A DNA stretch of 64,000 nucleotides from Lysinibacillus sp. PLM2 (GTDB lineage: Bacteria > Bacillota > Bacilli > Bacillales_A > Planococcaceae): positions 2,478,001-2,542,000 of the forward strand of contig AP025689.1 of assembly GCA_023168345.1 (NCBI GenBank), read 5' to 3'. Of this stretch, positions 46,033-55,874 are shown in pieces. The stretch's first letter is position 1, and every line of letters begins with the position of its first letter. The translations under genes and the position numbers were made by a program. The notes under the pieces are model-generated. The model was not told the DNA's origin. It did no database searches and saw nothing but the letters and a program-made list of their open reading frames with translations.

Positions 46033-47892
46033 ATCGAGTAGAGGGAAAATAAGTTAACTAATTTTCGCCCCTCTCACAACACCGTACGTACGGATCTCGT
46101 ATACGGCGTTTCAATTTATATTACAGTGTGTACTTTTAAGTAACGTTGTAGAGCAGAGGGTATTCCCCTCTGCTCTAGCCTTTTATTTGAAATTGCTCTT
46201 TGAACAACTTTAGATAATCCGATAAATCGATAACCTTTCCTACAGAATGTTAAGCCCTTGGCTTCTTCTTCGGGTATCCCCAATTGGATTAGTGACCTTA
46301 TCTGTTTTCTTGGTACCTTCCACTGTTTCCAAATGATTACTCTTATTCTTGAGCGTAGTTTCTTATCAATTTCACGCATAGCCGTTTTCATGTTTGCAGT
46401 TCTAAAGTAATTTACCCAACCAAATATTACTTGTTTTAGTTTCAATATTCGGTAGTCTAACGGAATGCTCCAGTTTCGCTTTGTTAGTTGTCGAAGTTTC
46501 CTTTTAAATTTCTGTACTGAGATTGTATGTGGTCGAACTTGATATTTCTTGTCTTTTGAATCGTAGTAATATCCAAACCCCAGGAATTTTAAGTCTTTTG
46601 GACGAGCGATTTTACTCTTTTCTGCATTGACTATCAGCCCTAATTTCTTTTCTATAAACTTCACGACTGATTCCATCACTCTATTTGCAGCTTTCTCACT
46701 CTTCACAAAGATAAGAGCGTCATCCGCATATCTCACGAAATGGAGTCCTCTACTTTCTAGTTCCTTGTCCAGTTCATTCAACATTATGTTACTTAATAGT
46801 GGACTGAGGTTTCCTCCTTGCGGAGTTCCAATCGGTGTTTCCTCATATTTACCCTTTACCAAGACCCCACTGACCAAGTATTTTCTAATTAAAGAAATGA
46901 CATCTCCATCATCGATTGTATTGGATATGATTCGCATGAGTTTATCATGGTTGACTGTGTCGAAAAATCTTTCAAGGTCAATGTCCACTATCCAATCGTA
47001 TCCATCATTCAGAAATTCGAGACTTTTTATGATTGCCATCTCACAACTTCTATTTGGTCTAAAACCGTAACTGTATTCACTAAACTCTTTTTCAAATATC
47101 GGACTGAGTACTTGATGAATTGCCTGTTGAACCACCCTATCCACTACTGTTGGTATTCCCAGTTTGCGCATCTTTCCATTTTCTTTTGGGATTTCCACTC
47201 GTAAGGCAGCTTGTGGTTGGTATTTTCTAGTTCTGATGCGCTGACGTAGTTCATCCTTGTTCTCTTTCAGATACTGTTTAAGTTCATCAACCGTTATTCC
47301 ATCGACCCCACTTGCACCTTTATTTCTATAGACACGTAAGTAGGCTTCATTCATATTTTGATTGCTTAGAATCTTTTCTAAAAGTTGCACACTCGTTTCT
47401 CCATTTCCTCTCACGTAGTAAGTAATACCTCCATTTTGGTTATCATTTGAGATACGCTCATACTTTCACCATTAACACATTCGGAGTCCGTCGCTTACGC
47501 ATTTGTGGTGTTGAAACACTATAAATTGTTCGGCCCTTCATGACCAATGGTCATTACTATGGCTTCTGCTGACTTCTTGCGACTAACCGTTTTCGACTGT
47601 ATTTTTTTATACATCCGCAAGACCTCCCAGGGTAAGACAACTATCTTTCCTCTTTTACTCGCCTGATTTACCCTACAAAGTTACGCACATCTTTTGGACT
47701 TTGACTTGTATTGGAGCCTTATCCCTTTGTAGAGCCTTGGTATCAGATTTCTGTTCGTCGAGCCAAGATTTTATTCCACGCTTCCTCCAGCCCTTATCTC
47801 ACGATAAGTACCTTGCGCTTCCTTAGTGGTTGGTCGATGTGTACCCCCACAGTGGACTTTCACCACCTAGATAGTTGCCATGCCTGGCACAC
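46033..47892 (-). mobile_element. Group II intron, bacterial class C, full length
   Basis: The 5' end is GTGTG on the minus strand (47892-47888), followed by the class C domain I start with GGTGAAAGTCC. The 3' part has domain V (about 46115-46080, CGCCGTATACGAG...TACGGTG) and a domain VI stem ending CTACTCGATT near 46033. The intron is about 1.86 kb and carries its reverse transcriptase ORF in domain IV. The 5' exon is the terminator hairpin of the neighbouring gene, the typical class C target. The 3' boundary is accurate to a few bases only. Confidence 0.85.
46116..47414 (-). CDS. ltrA: Group II intron reverse transcriptase/maturase
   Basis: 432 residues. Reverse transcriptase blocks are complete: GIPTVVDRVVQQAI, EYSYGFRPNRSC, DIDLERFFDTVNHD, GTPQGGNLSPLLSN and the catalytic YADD; a maturase X domain follows. 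No HNH endonuclease domain is present, as usual for class C. It helps splicing and retrotransposition. The start is not certain: GTG at 47414 has no clear ribosome binding site, while GTG at 47390 has GGAG nine bases upstream. Confidence 0.95.
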   Translation of the reverse strand: MRGNGETSVQLLEKILSNQNMNEAYLRVYRNKGASGVDGITVDELKQYLKENKDELRQRIRTRKYQPQAALRVEIPKENGKMRKLGIPTVVDRVVQQAIHQVLSPIFEKEFSEYSYGFRPNRSCEMAIIKSLEFLNDGYDWIVDIDLERFFDTVNHDKLMRIISNTIDDGDVISLIRKYLVSGVLVKGKYEETPIGTPQGGNLSPLLSNIMLNELDKELESRGLHFVRYADDALIFVKSEKAANRVMESVVKFIEKKLGLIVNAEKSKIARPKDLKFLGFGYYYDSKDKKYQVRPHTISVQKFKRKLRQLTKRNWSIPLDYRILKLKQVIFGWVNYFRTANMKTAMREIDKKLRSRIRVIIWKQWKVPRKQIRSLIQLGIPEEEAKGLTFCRKGYRFIGLSKVVQRAISNKRLEQRGIPSALQRYLKVHTVI

Positions 47893-47897
47893 AATAA

Positions 47898-47933
47898 AAA
47901 ACGGAAAAGTTGAATAAACAATTTCTCCGTTTT
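47898..47933 (-). terminator. Terminator hairpin used as intron target
   Basis: AAAACGGA...TCCGTTTT on the minus strand, 8-bp stem with a long AT-rich loop and then TTATT, ending 5 bases before the intron. It belongs to the gene at 47940-48455. Confidence 0.8.
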
Positions 47934-47939
47934 CTTACA

Positions 47940-48455
47940 TTATTTAAAGCTTTTCGCAAATTCATAAAATGCTTGTATACATTTATCTGCAGAATTATTT
48001 TGTTTAAGTATAATTTTCTCAAATTCACCTTGTTTTTTATTGTATAACTTTAACTCTTCATAGCTATGAGCAATTTCCATTAAAAATTCAGCATTAGCCA
48101 ATTTTTGAACATCCGGAATACAGTTTGCTGCAACTAAATATAATTGTAAAACTTCTCTTGTCACATCTTCATTTTGTATTATTTTCAATTGTTGATAGGC
48201 CAACGTATGGAAATAAATCAATTTTGATGTGATATCCAAGAATAATACCCAATAAGTATTTTGTTTAGGAATTCCATCAACTGTAATATGACTATTAAAA
48301 TATTGCACTGCGCCATTTAATAATTCATCAAGTTGACTATAAGCTTTTTCCCATTTTTGTGTTGTATCAATATAGTTAAAAACAATTTCATCCATATCCT
48401 CTTTAAACTTCAACAAATTCAAATCTTTACCTGTAACAGAAAGTTTTGTCAACAT
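47940..48455 (-). CDS. Hypothetical protein, all-helical, unknown
   Basis: 171 residues, not recognised. It lacks a signal peptide and membrane segments. The sequence is mostly predicted helix rich in Lys, Glu, Leu and aromatic residues; DITSKLIYFHTLAYQQL and AHSYEELKLYNKKQGEFEKI resemble helical-repeat segments, but I cannot place it in a family. It is a single gene between tcdA and the intron, with its own terminator. AGGAGA-type ribosome binding site before the ATG and a sound terminator suggest a real gene. Confidence 0.75.
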   Translation of the reverse strand: MLTKLSVTGKDLNLLKFKEDMDEIVFNYIDTTQKWEKAYSQLDELLNGAVQYFNSHITVDGIPKQNTYWVLFLDITSKLIYFHTLAYQQLKIIQNEDVTREVLQLYLVAANCIPDVQKLANAEFLMEIAHSYEELKLYNKKQGEFEKIILKQNNSADKCIQAFYEFAKSFK

Positions 48456-48720
48456 TCACACATCTCTCCTTTGCTCCCCTTAATACTTTTTGCAAGAATA
48501 CTATAACAATAATATCGATATGATTTTCATTAAAATAAAAAGTGATTGAAAATTTGCGATATAACCGTCAAAAACAGTTATTTTTAAGAATAATCTAACT
48601 TTTGATTTTTCTTTCTACAAAATCATATATTGTCGAAATATACTATGTTATGAAAGTAATATTAATATTTCGTGCAAACTATTTCTTTACAAGCTTAACA
48701 TATGTCACAAATATTAAAAT
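48456..48720. other. AT-rich gap upstream of the hypothetical gene
   Basis: About 265 bases, very AT rich, with no ORF or clear structure. It should hold the promoter of the gene at 47940-48455, but I cannot pick one with confidence. Confidence 0.3.
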
Positions 48721-48754
48721 AAAAAAACGACAAAATCATTGAATGATTTTGTCG
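48721..48754 (-). terminator. Terminator of tcdA
   Basis: Perfect 13-bp inverted repeat CGACAAAATCATT with a 1-base centre, then T7 on the minus strand. Confidence 0.85.
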
Positions 48755-48762
48755 CCGTATGT

Positions 48763-49524
48763 TTATTGTTGCACTCGTGTAATGTGAATGTCTTTTAATA
48801 TTTGATTGATTACCCAGCTTGCGGCTATTAATCCAGCAACTGAAGGTACAAAAGCATTTGAAGAAGGTGGCATTTTTGCTTTACGAATTTGTGCATTTGG
48901 ATTTCCTACTTCTTCAACAACATCAGGTCGTACAACGATTGGAGATTCGTCAGAAAAGACAACCATGACACCTTTTTTAATGCCTTCTTTACGTAATTTT
49001 GTTCTGATTACCTTTGCCAAAGGGTCTGTATGAGTTTTTGAAATATCTGCAATTTGGAAGCGTGTCGGATCCATTTTATTTGCAGCTCCCATACTTGAAA
49101 TAATTGGGATATTTCGTTTTAAACATTCTTTCATTAAATGGATTTTGTACATCACTGTATCTGAAGCATCAATTACATAATCAATATTCTGTTCAAAAAA
49201 CTTCTCATAAGTTTCTTCTGTGTAGAACATATGCATATCAATTACTTCACACTCTGGGTTTATATCTGCGATTCGTTCCTTCATTACTGCAGATTTTGAC
49301 TTACCGACAGTTGAAAGATACGCAACTAGCTGACGGTTAACATTCGTAATATCTACATTATCTTTATCTACTAGTATGATTCGACCTACGCCACTTCTTG
49401 CACATGCTTCAGCAGCGAATGAACCTACACCACCGATTCCCAGTATGGCTACGGTTGCATCTTTTAATTTTTCTAAACCTTCTTTACCTATCGCTAATTC
49501 ATTTCTCGAAAATTGGTGTAACAT
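48763..49524 (-). CDS. tcdA: tRNA threonylcarbamoyladenosine dehydratase TcdA
   Basis: 253 residues, E1/ThiF-like (YrvM). The nucleotide motif is ILGIGGVGSFAAEACARSGVG, followed by VDKDNVDITNVNRQ. TcdA cyclises t6A37 of tRNA to ct6A. The helical and Cys-poor C-terminus is normal for CsdL/TcdA. It lies next to the 6S RNA gene and aspS as in B. subtilis. The frame begins at ATG 49524 with the typical start MLHQFSRNELAIG. Confidence 0.95.
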   Translation of the reverse strand: MLHQFSRNELAIGKEGLEKLKDATVAILGIGGVGSFAAEACARSGVGRIILVDKDNVDITNVNRQLVAYLSTVGKSKSAVMKERIADINPECEVIDMHMFYTEETYEKFFEQNIDYVIDASDTVMYKIHLMKECLKRNIPIISSMGAANKMDPTRFQIADISKTHTDPLAKVIRTKLRKEGIKKGVMVVFSDESPIVVRPDVVEEVGNPNAQIRKAKMPPSSNAFVPSVAGLIAASWVINQILKDIHITRVQQ

Positions 49525-49627
49525 TTAAAATGCCTCTCAATCTATATTATTCTACTCGGGATTATAACACAATTAATTATTTGTAGAAAGAAACTTTATT
49601 GATTATTGTTAGTTTGTCACTTTAAAC

Positions 49628-49656
49628 TAAAAAAACTCCCCTCATTCTGAGGAGAG
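49628..49656 (-). terminator. Terminator of the 6S RNA gene
   Basis: 9-bp stem CTCTCCTCA with TGAGGGGAG (one G-U), 3-base loop, T7 on the minus strand. Confidence 0.85.
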
Positions 49657-49675
49657 CAAGTAAGGAGTTTAGGAA

Positions 49676-49869
49676 TTACGAATCCCAAAGTGCCATGTTC
49701 TTTTCAAATCTGTTTTGAACCCGTTGCTTACAGGTGGGTGCCCTCATCTACTTTTTAAACGTCCTGTACTATTGCAGGCATGTTTGCCAAGTAGAAATAT
49801 GAACTCCCTACGATTTGTTGTTCGGTCAAAACTTGTTATTTGTTTAGTAAACATTTCAGGATTCGTGTT
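49676..49869 (-). ncRNA. ssrS: 6S RNA (6S-1/BsrA type)
   Basis: About 194 nt, no ORF. The closing stem is exact: ACGAATCC near the 5' end (49866-49859) pairs with GGATTCGT near the 3' end (49685-49678). A long imperfect hairpin with an internal open region lies between, as 6S RNA needs to mimic an open promoter and bind SigA-RNA polymerase. It has a SigA promoter and a strong terminator. The place between tcdA and aspS is where B. subtilis encodes bsrA. Ends are set by the promoter and the closing stem, so they are approximate. Confidence 0.82.
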
Positions 49870-49875
49870 GGTTTT

Positions 49876-49904
49876 ATATTATCATAAATAATCAGAATTT
49901 TCAA
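49876..49904 (-). promoter_or_regulatory. SigA promoter of 6S RNA
   Basis: TTGAAA (49899-49904), 17-bp spacer, TAATAT (49876-49881) on the minus strand; start expected about 49869. Confidence 0.75.
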
Positions 49905-50138
49905 ATTACATTTACAAAATTTTTATATTTTTTATTTTATTAAAACGAAAAAGCTGCCCTAAAGAGTGAATTCTTAGAACAACCTAAACAAAAATAACAC
50001 TTTGCTACTACATATCTCACCTTAATTGGATTGTCAGATAACAAGTTCAGCTGTTACTTCACTTTTAATTTAAAGAGCAGTTCTCTTACCCCAAATGTGT
50101 GTCCTTCAAGTACAGATAAACTAACAAATGGCAAAAAC

Positions 50139-50564
50139 AGGCTGGGGCATAAATAAAATTGGCTAAGAGTATTTGTTGCTTGGAACGTAGGTGACGAGTG
50201 CACCTGCCCTTACGCTTTCGATGCAAGGCAAAGCCTTCCTGAGCGATGTAAGGAATAAAGGAACAAAGGCTAAAACCGCCACTTGTCGCTGATAACGCCA
50301 CTTCCTCATGCATCAGCGACATGACCAACGTCCTGTTGGCCTCTTGGCAACGCCTTTGCACCTGCCGTTTCGCTTTCGATGCAGAAAAAGATCTGTGGCC
50401 AACATCCTGTTGACCCCCGAGCCCCGCATAGCAAAGCTTGAGGAGGCTCGAAGCTCGCTCTGGATGCGCGTCCGCCAAAGTGGAAAGTAACATAATGCTA
50501 AAAGCAAAAATCTGCTAATCAGTTTGTACCTGAATAGCAGATTTATCACTTTTGTCCCAGCCTC
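50139..50564. repeat. Dispersed repeat family, copy 2 (426 bp, inverted relative to copy 1)
   Basis: The ends are AGGCTGGGGCAT (50139) and TGTCCCAGCCTC (50553-50564). Next to the right end is a hairpin (50508-50543, AAATCTGCTA with its complement), the same layout as copy 1 but on the other strand. The core blocks CCCCGC, AGCAAAGC and GAGGAGGCTC (50422-50449) match copy 1 in reverse complement. Extra internal parts include a 27-bp direct repeat (50199-50225 and 50357-50383, two mismatches), a 19-bp pair (50325 and 50399) and a 10-bp perfect hairpin (50284-50321). ORFs crossing it are not credible. Confidence 0.75.
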
Positions 50565-50590
50565 AATTCCATTTTGGCCGAGTCTTTTTC

Positions 50591-52351
50591 TTAATTATTT
50601 ACTTTTAGGTGCAATTCTTTTAATTGCGCTGGTGAAACTTCACTTGGTGCATCTGTCAGTAAACAGCTTGCAGTTGCTGTTTTAGGGAATGCAATTGTAT
50701 CACGTAAGTTCGTACGCCCTGCTAGAAGCATTACAAAACGGTCAAGACCAAATGCTAAACCACCATGTGGCGGAACTCCATATTCAAATGCTTCTAGTAA
50801 GAAACCAAATTGTTCTTGCGCCTCTTCTTTAGAGAATCCAAGTAAGTTAAACATTTTTTCTTGTAGGTCGCGTTCGAAAATACGTAATGAACCACCACCA
50901 AGCTCATAACCATTTAATACGATATCATATGCTTGCGCTCGTACCGCTGCTGGATCTGTATCCATTTTTTCGATATCTTCATCAAATGGACGAGTGAATG
51001 GATGGTGAGCAGCAGTGTATCGACCTGCTTCTTCATCATACTCAAGTAATGGCCAATCTGTAACCCAAAGGAAGGCAAATTGAGACTCATCAATTAAACC
51101 TAACTCTTTCCCTAATTTCATACGTAATGCACCTAGAGATGCCGCTACGACTGGTGATTTATCTGCAACGAATAATAATAAATCACCTGGTTCAGCATTT
51201 GTCGCACTTGTAATTTCCTCTACAATTTGACCTTCAAAGAATTTAGCTATTGGCCCTGTGAAACCTTCATCTGTTACTTTAATCCATGCTAAACCTTTTG
51301 CACCGTAAATTGATACAAATTCAGTTAATGCATCAATATCTTTACGAGTATATTTGTCTGCATTTCCTTTTACGTTTATCGCTTTTACTTCTCCACCATT
51401 TTCTACTGCTTGAGCAAATACTTTAAATGCTGAATCTTTAACGATTTCAGAAAGCTGGATTAATTCTAAACCGAAACGTACATCTGGTTTATCAGAACCG
51501 TAGCGGTCCATCGCTTCTTTATACGGCATCCGTTGTAATGGTAACTGAATTTCAATATCCATAACTTCTTTCATTACCGTTTGAAGTAATCTTTCATTCA
51601 TTTCGATAATTTCATCCATCGACATAAATGAAGTTTCGATATCCACTTGTGTAAATTCAGGTTGACGATCAGCACGTAAATCTTCGTCACGGAAGCAACG
51701 AGCAATCTGGAAATACTTTTCAAAGCCAGAAACCATTAATAATTGTTTAAATAACTGTGGTGATTGAGGTAATGCATAAAACTCACCTTCGTGTACGCGT
51801 GATGGTACTAAATAATCACGTGCACCTTCTGGCGTTGATTTTGTTAAAATCGGCGTTTCTACCTCTAAGAATGATTCATTTTGTAAGAAATTACGAATAG
51901 ATCGAGTAATATCAGAACGTAATTTAAACGTGTTGTACATAACCGGACGGCGTAAGTCTAAATAACGATACTTCAAACGAGCTTCTTCATTAATTTCAAC
52001 TTTGTCCTCGATTGCAAACGGAGGTGTTTTTGCTTCGTTAATAATAATAATATTTGAAGCAACTACTTCTATTTTACCTGTTTTAATATTCGGGTTTACT
52101 TGACTTTCATCACGTAAAATAACTTCCCCTTCTATTTCAACTACGTATTCGCTACGAATTTTATCCGCAATTGTAAGTGCTTCTGGTGCTTGATCACCAA
52201 AGACAACTTGAACAATTCCTGTACGATCGCGCACATCAACGAAAATTAAACCACCCAAGTCGCGACGTCGTTGTACCCATCCTTTTAACACAACTTTCTG
52301 TCCTTGGTGCTGTTCTGTTAATTCCCCACAAGCATGTGTTCTTTGAGCCAT
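50591..52351 (-). CDS. aspS: Aspartyl-tRNA synthetase
   Basis: 586 residues from [18 protein letters not shown]. It has an N-terminal OB-fold anticodon-binding domain, a class II catalytic core ([18 protein letters not shown] as motif 2, [15 protein letters not shown] as motif 3) and a GAD insertion as in bacterial enzymes. GGAGG upstream sets the start at 52351; the frame extends five codons further. It follows hisS after 22 bp and shares its T-box. Confidence 0.97.
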   Translation of the reverse strand: MAQRTHACGELTEQHQGQKVVLKGWVQRRRDLGGLIFVDVRDRTGIVQVVFGDQAPEALTIADKIRSEYVVEIEGEVILRDESQVNPNIKTGKIEVVASNIIIINEAKTPPFAIEDKVEINEEARLKYRYLDLRRPVMYNTFKLRSDITRSIRNFLQNESFLEVETPILTKSTPEGARDYLVPSRVHEGEFYALPQSPQLFKQLLMVSGFEKYFQIARCFRDEDLRADRQPEFTQVDIETSFMSMDEIIEMNERLLQTVMKEVMDIEIQLPLQRMPYKEAMDRYGSDKPDVRFGLELIQLSEIVKDSAFKVFAQAVENGGEVKAINVKGNADKYTRKDIDALTEFVSIYGAKGLAWIKVTDEGFTGPIAKFFEGQIVEEITSATNAEPGDLLLFVADKSPVVAASLGALRMKLGKELGLIDESQFAFLWVTDWPLLEYDEEAGRYTAAHHPFTRPFDEDIEKMDTDPAAVRAQAYDIVLNGYELGGGSLRIFERDLQEKMFNLLGFSKEEAQEQFGFLLEAFEYGVPPHGGLAFGLDRFVMLLAGRTNLRDTIAFPKTATASCLLTDAPSEVSPAQLKELHLKVNN

Positions 52352-52373
52352 GATTATTTCCTCCATTGTATTC

Positions 52374-53642
52374 CTATTTATGTTCTAGTAAGTAATTCAC
52401 TAATTCACTAAGTTTAACCTTTTCTTCATTGCCTGTTTGCATTTCTTTAATATTTACACTTGCTTCTTCAAGCTCTGTTTCTCCAATAACGATTACATAT
52501 TTTGCTCCAAGACGGTCAGCTGATTTCATTTGCGCTTTCATTTTACGATCAATATAATCCATTTCAGCCGAAATTCCTTTTGCTCGGAATGAACTTAATA
52601 ATTCAACAGATTTTTTCTTTGCCTCTTCACCCATTGCCACAACGTAAATATCGAGTGAATCTTCTACATCTAGCTCGATTCCCTCAGCTTCCAATGCTAA
52701 AAGAAGTCTTTCAATCGATAAAGCAAAGCCGATTCCTGGCAAATCAGGACCGCCCATTTCACTTACTAACCCGTTGTAGCGTCCTCCGCCACAAAGTGTT
52801 GTGATTGCACCGAACCCGCTAGCAGTACTCATAATTTCAAAGGCTGTATGATTATAATAATCAAGCCCACGTACTAGATTTGGGTCAACTTCATAATCAA
52901 TTCCAAGTATCTCTAAATATTCTTTCACTTTTTCAAAATAACTTGCAGAAGTTTCATTTAAATAATCCGTTAATTTTGGTGCAGTACCCATTAAAGGATG
53001 CTCATGATCCACTTTACAATCCAAAATTCGTAATGGATTTTTTTCTAAACGATTTTGACAGTCGTTACAAAACTCACCGATGGAAGGCTTAAAGTGATTT
53101 ATAAGTGCTGTACGGTGTGCATCACGTGTCTCTTTATCCCCTAATGAGTTTAAGTGTAGTTTAATATCTTTAAGACCTACCGATTGATAGACATCCATTG
53201 CCAGTGCAATAACCTCTGCATCTATTGCAGGATCACTACTTCCGATGGCTTCTACACCAAACTGCACAAATTGACGATAGCGTCCAGCTTGTTGACGTTC
53301 ATATCGAAACATTGGCCCAATATAAGAAAGCTTTATCGGTTGATCTGGTACACCAAACATTTTATGTTCAACATAGGCGCGAACCGTTGAAGCAGTTCCT
53401 TCTGGTCGAAGAGTCAATGAACGACCACCTCGATCTTCAAATGTATACATTTCCTTTTGGACGATATCCGTTGTATCACCAACACTTCGTTGGAAAAGTT
53501 CTGTTTGTTCGAACATTGGTGTACGAATTTCTTTATAACGATAAACACGAGATATTTCACGTAGGACTGACTCAACCTTTTGCCATTTTGGCGTTTGTTC
53601 GGGCAGTATATCTTGTGTTCCTCGAGGTACTTTAAATGTCAT
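52374..53642 (-). CDS. hisS: Histidyl-tRNA synthetase
   Basis: 422 residues. The class II motifs are clear: [20 protein letters not shown], the motif 2 block [19 protein letters not shown], the histidine A block [14 protein letters not shown] and GGGRYNGLV. The C-terminal anticodon-binding domain is complete. AAGGAG precedes the ATG. It is the first gene of hisS-aspS, controlled by a His T-box. Confidence 0.97.
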   Translation of the reverse strand: MTFKVPRGTQDILPEQTPKWQKVESVLREISRVYRYKEIRTPMFEQTELFQRSVGDTTDIVQKEMYTFEDRGGRSLTLRPEGTASTVRAYVEHKMFGVPDQPIKLSYIGPMFRYERQQAGRYRQFVQFGVEAIGSSDPAIDAEVIALAMDVYQSVGLKDIKLHLNSLGDKETRDAHRTALINHFKPSIGEFCNDCQNRLEKNPLRILDCKVDHEHPLMGTAPKLTDYLNETSASYFEKVKEYLEILGIDYEVDPNLVRGLDYYNHTAFEIMSTASGFGAITTLCGGGRYNGLVSEMGGPDLPGIGFALSIERLLLALEAEGIELDVEDSLDIYVVAMGEEAKKKSVELLSSFRAKGISAEMDYIDRKMKAQMKSADRLGAKYVIVIGETELEEASVNIKEMQTGNEEKVKLSELVNYLLEHK

Positions 53643-53739
53643 TGAATTTTGCTCCTTTCATAATGAGGTTATCTTTGTCCTTATAAAAATTGGACTAGTA
53701 CAACATTCGCGGCTTTATTTTAAGTGAAATAAAGGCAAA

Positions 53740-54028
53740 ATAAAAAGCTTCCGTCCATTGCAAAATGCAAGGGACGAAAGCTGTTGACTTCCGCGGTTCC
53801 ACCCTAGTTGATGTACTTTTGTTTAAATTATGTACACCCTCTCAATTCTCGGATAACGGCCGATTCCGTTTCCCCCTACTTTACATACGTAGTTCGAAGG
53901 AAAGCCTCTCAAGTGTTGTTCGCATAAACTTACTGTAGGAAAGATTTCAGCCTAGGTCTTTCCCTCTCTTGTCAGAATAGGTTAATGTTACTTTCTTGGT
54001 CATTGGCATAGATTCTTTTATTCACATT
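53740..54028 (-). promoter_or_regulatory. T-box riboswitch, histidine, leader of hisS-aspS
   Basis: T-box sequence AGGGTGGAACCGCGG on the minus strand at about 53791-53806, followed by a terminator (stem 53746-53782) and T5. Stem I shows AAGAGAGGG, the GACCTAGGCTGAAATC segment and a specifier loop GAACAACACTTGAG in which CAC (53915-53913) codes for His. One leader regulates two synthetases, although only the His codon is visible. Confidence 0.92.
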
Positions 54029-54035
54029 ACTTCTT

Positions 54036-54065
54036 ATCTTACGTTTAGGACTTATTAATTGTCAA
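54036..54065 (-). promoter_or_regulatory. SigA promoter of the hisS leader
   Basis: TTGACA (54060-54065), 18-bp spacer, TAAGAT (54036-54041) on the minus strand, a few bases before the T-box. Confidence 0.8.
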
Positions 54066-54266
54066 CCATTTTCTATATTCTAATACACACATAGTCTTTC
54101 TATTAATCTAACCTTAAAATCTATCAATCTCCAATGATATATTTATATCAATTCAACAAAATAACTATGGATTTTATCATTTATTTCCTTTTACAATAGA
54201 AGAAACAATAATTTGAACTTTATCTTAATTTCTATGTAAAACCGCCACCGATGAAGGAGGTATATT

Positions 54267-55826
54267 TTGAAAAAAATCTATTTATATATTTCTTTAGTAT
54301 TTATCGTTTTAATCATCCTCATATTTACACAGGGGAATGAATCTGAGATGACTGCTAATGCAAGCGATGATCTTGTTGTTTCTAGTAAGAATCTATCGTT
54401 GCGTGAAGGACCGGGGTTGTCCTATCCTCCTATTAATCAAATCAAAAAAGGACAAACTCTTACAGTAATAGAAGAACAAGGTGAATGGATTTATGTTGTG
54501 GCCGATAAAAAGAAAGGTTGGGCCCCTTCATGGCAAACAACATCTAATAACAAACAAACTGATAGTTCAAAGATTAAAATAGCAATTTCTCAAGTTGATG
54601 GTTTAAATGTACGTTCACAGCCTTCAACATCCGCATCTGTTGTGAAGCAGCTTTTTACAGGGGATGAAATGTATATAGAGAAGATAGAAAAAAATTGGGC
54701 AAAAGTTACAAATCATAATGAAGTTAATGGTTGGGTGTCTACCGACTATGTTGCTATAAACGAAAAAGAAAGTGAAGAAATCAATCAAAATACGACACAA
54801 GAGAAGACAGAAGATTTAATTAAACATTTTACAATTAAAATTGATGAAATAAATGTTCGGGAACAACCAAATTTATCATCCAATATTATTGGTATTGCAA
54901 ACAAGGATGATGAGTTTACTGTTTTAGAAGTAAAAAATAATTGGGTGAAGATACAATTAGATCAGGATAATGAAGGTTGGATTTATCAATTTTACGGAAC
55001 ATTCCAATCAAATTCCAAATCTGAAGTTTCAAACGATACTGTTACGATTATTTATAACGGCACAAATCTAAGAGAATCTCCTTCTACCACTTCTTCTGTT
55101 GTTACTCGAGCAAATGCAGGTGATTCTTTTAATATTGTCTCAAGTGATGGTGAATGGTATGAAATCGCCATTAATTCTGAACAGAATGCATATGTTGCTA
55201 ATTGGGTCGTTTCAACGAATTCAAAACAAAGCAGCCCTACCTTTGAAGATAAACCAAAAGTAAATCGTAAAAAAGGAACACTTGATGGATTAACAATTGT
55301 TCTAGATCCAGGTCATGGAGGAAATGATCAAGGAACTGCTGGGTATCGAGGAACTATTGAAAAAGAAGTGACATTGATTACAGCCGAATTACTAAAATCG
55401 AAACTTCAAGATGCAGGAGCAACTGTTTATTTAACTCGAGAATTCGATGAATATATCGATTTACGGAAACGGGTTTCCTTTGCACATATGAATAACGCTG
55501 ATGCATTTATTAGCATTCATTATGATGCAACGGAGGATACGTCTATTTCTGGATTTACTACTTATTATTACCACTCATATCAACAAGAACTTGCACAATA
55601 TGTAAATGAAGGGTTAGCGAGTAAAGTAGCATTGAGAAACAGAGGGGCTCAATTAGGTAATTATTTAGTGTTGAGAGAAAATTATCAAAATGCGATATTA
55701 ATAGAACTTGGATATTTGAGTAATCCAACTGAGGAACGCATTATTACAACAGATTTTTATCGTGAGCAGGCTACACTCGGAATTTATAATGGGATTTTAA
55801 ATTATTTTGATGCTCAAATCGAATAG
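54267..55826 (+). CDS. yrvJ: N-acetylmuramoyl-L-alanine amidase with four SH3b domains (YrvJ-like)
   Basis: 519 residues, TTG start with AAGGAGG six bases upstream. A signal peptide (about 1-30) is followed by four bacterial SH3 repeats, each with an (L/I)N(V/L)R motif (LSLREGPG, LNVRSQPS, INVREQPN, TNLRESPS), and a C-terminal Amidase_3 domain from about 345. Zinc ligands are in LDPGHGG (His), IEKEVTL (Glu), ISIHYDA (His), and the catalytic Glu in ILIELGYLSN. It cleaves the peptide from muramic acid in the wall. It lies divergent from hisS and convergent with dtd as in B. subtilis. Confidence 0.95.
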   Translation: MKKIYLYISLVFIVLIILIFTQGNESEMTANASDDLVVSSKNLSLREGPGLSYPPINQIKKGQTLTVIEEQGEWIYVVADKKKGWAPSWQTTSNNKQTDSSKIKIAISQVDGLNVRSQPSTSASVVKQLFTGDEMYIEKIEKNWAKVTNHNEVNGWVSTDYVAINEKESEEINQNTTQEKTEDLIKHFTIKIDEINVREQPNLSSNIIGIANKDDEFTVLEVKNNWVKIQLDQDNEGWIYQFYGTFQSNSKSEVSNDTVTIIYNGTNLRESPSTTSSVVTRANAGDSFNIVSSDGEWYEIAINSEQNAYVANWVVSTNSKQSSPTFEDKPKVNRKKGTLDGLTIVLDPGHGGNDQGTAGYRGTIEKEVTLITAELLKSKLQDAGATVYLTREFDEYIDLRKRVSFAHMNNADAFISIHYDATEDTSISGFTTYYYHSYQQELAQYVNEGLASKVALRNRGAQLGNYLVLRENYQNAILIELGYLSNPTEERIITTDFYREQATLGIYNGILNYFDAQIE

Positions 55827-55873
55827 AAAATGCGTGCAAATGGCTATAACACCATTTGCACGCATTTATTTTT
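55827..55873 (+). terminator. Bidirectional terminator between yrvJ and dtd
   Basis: Perfect 16-bp stem AAATGCGTGCAAATGG with its complement, then T-rich sequence. Confidence 0.9.
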
Positions 55874-55874
55874 A

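Noticed and set aside
50086..50549. Overlapping ORFs of 60-135 codons on both strands
   Set aside because: They cross the GC-rich dispersed repeat in several frames, lack ribosome binding sites and show no family resemblance.
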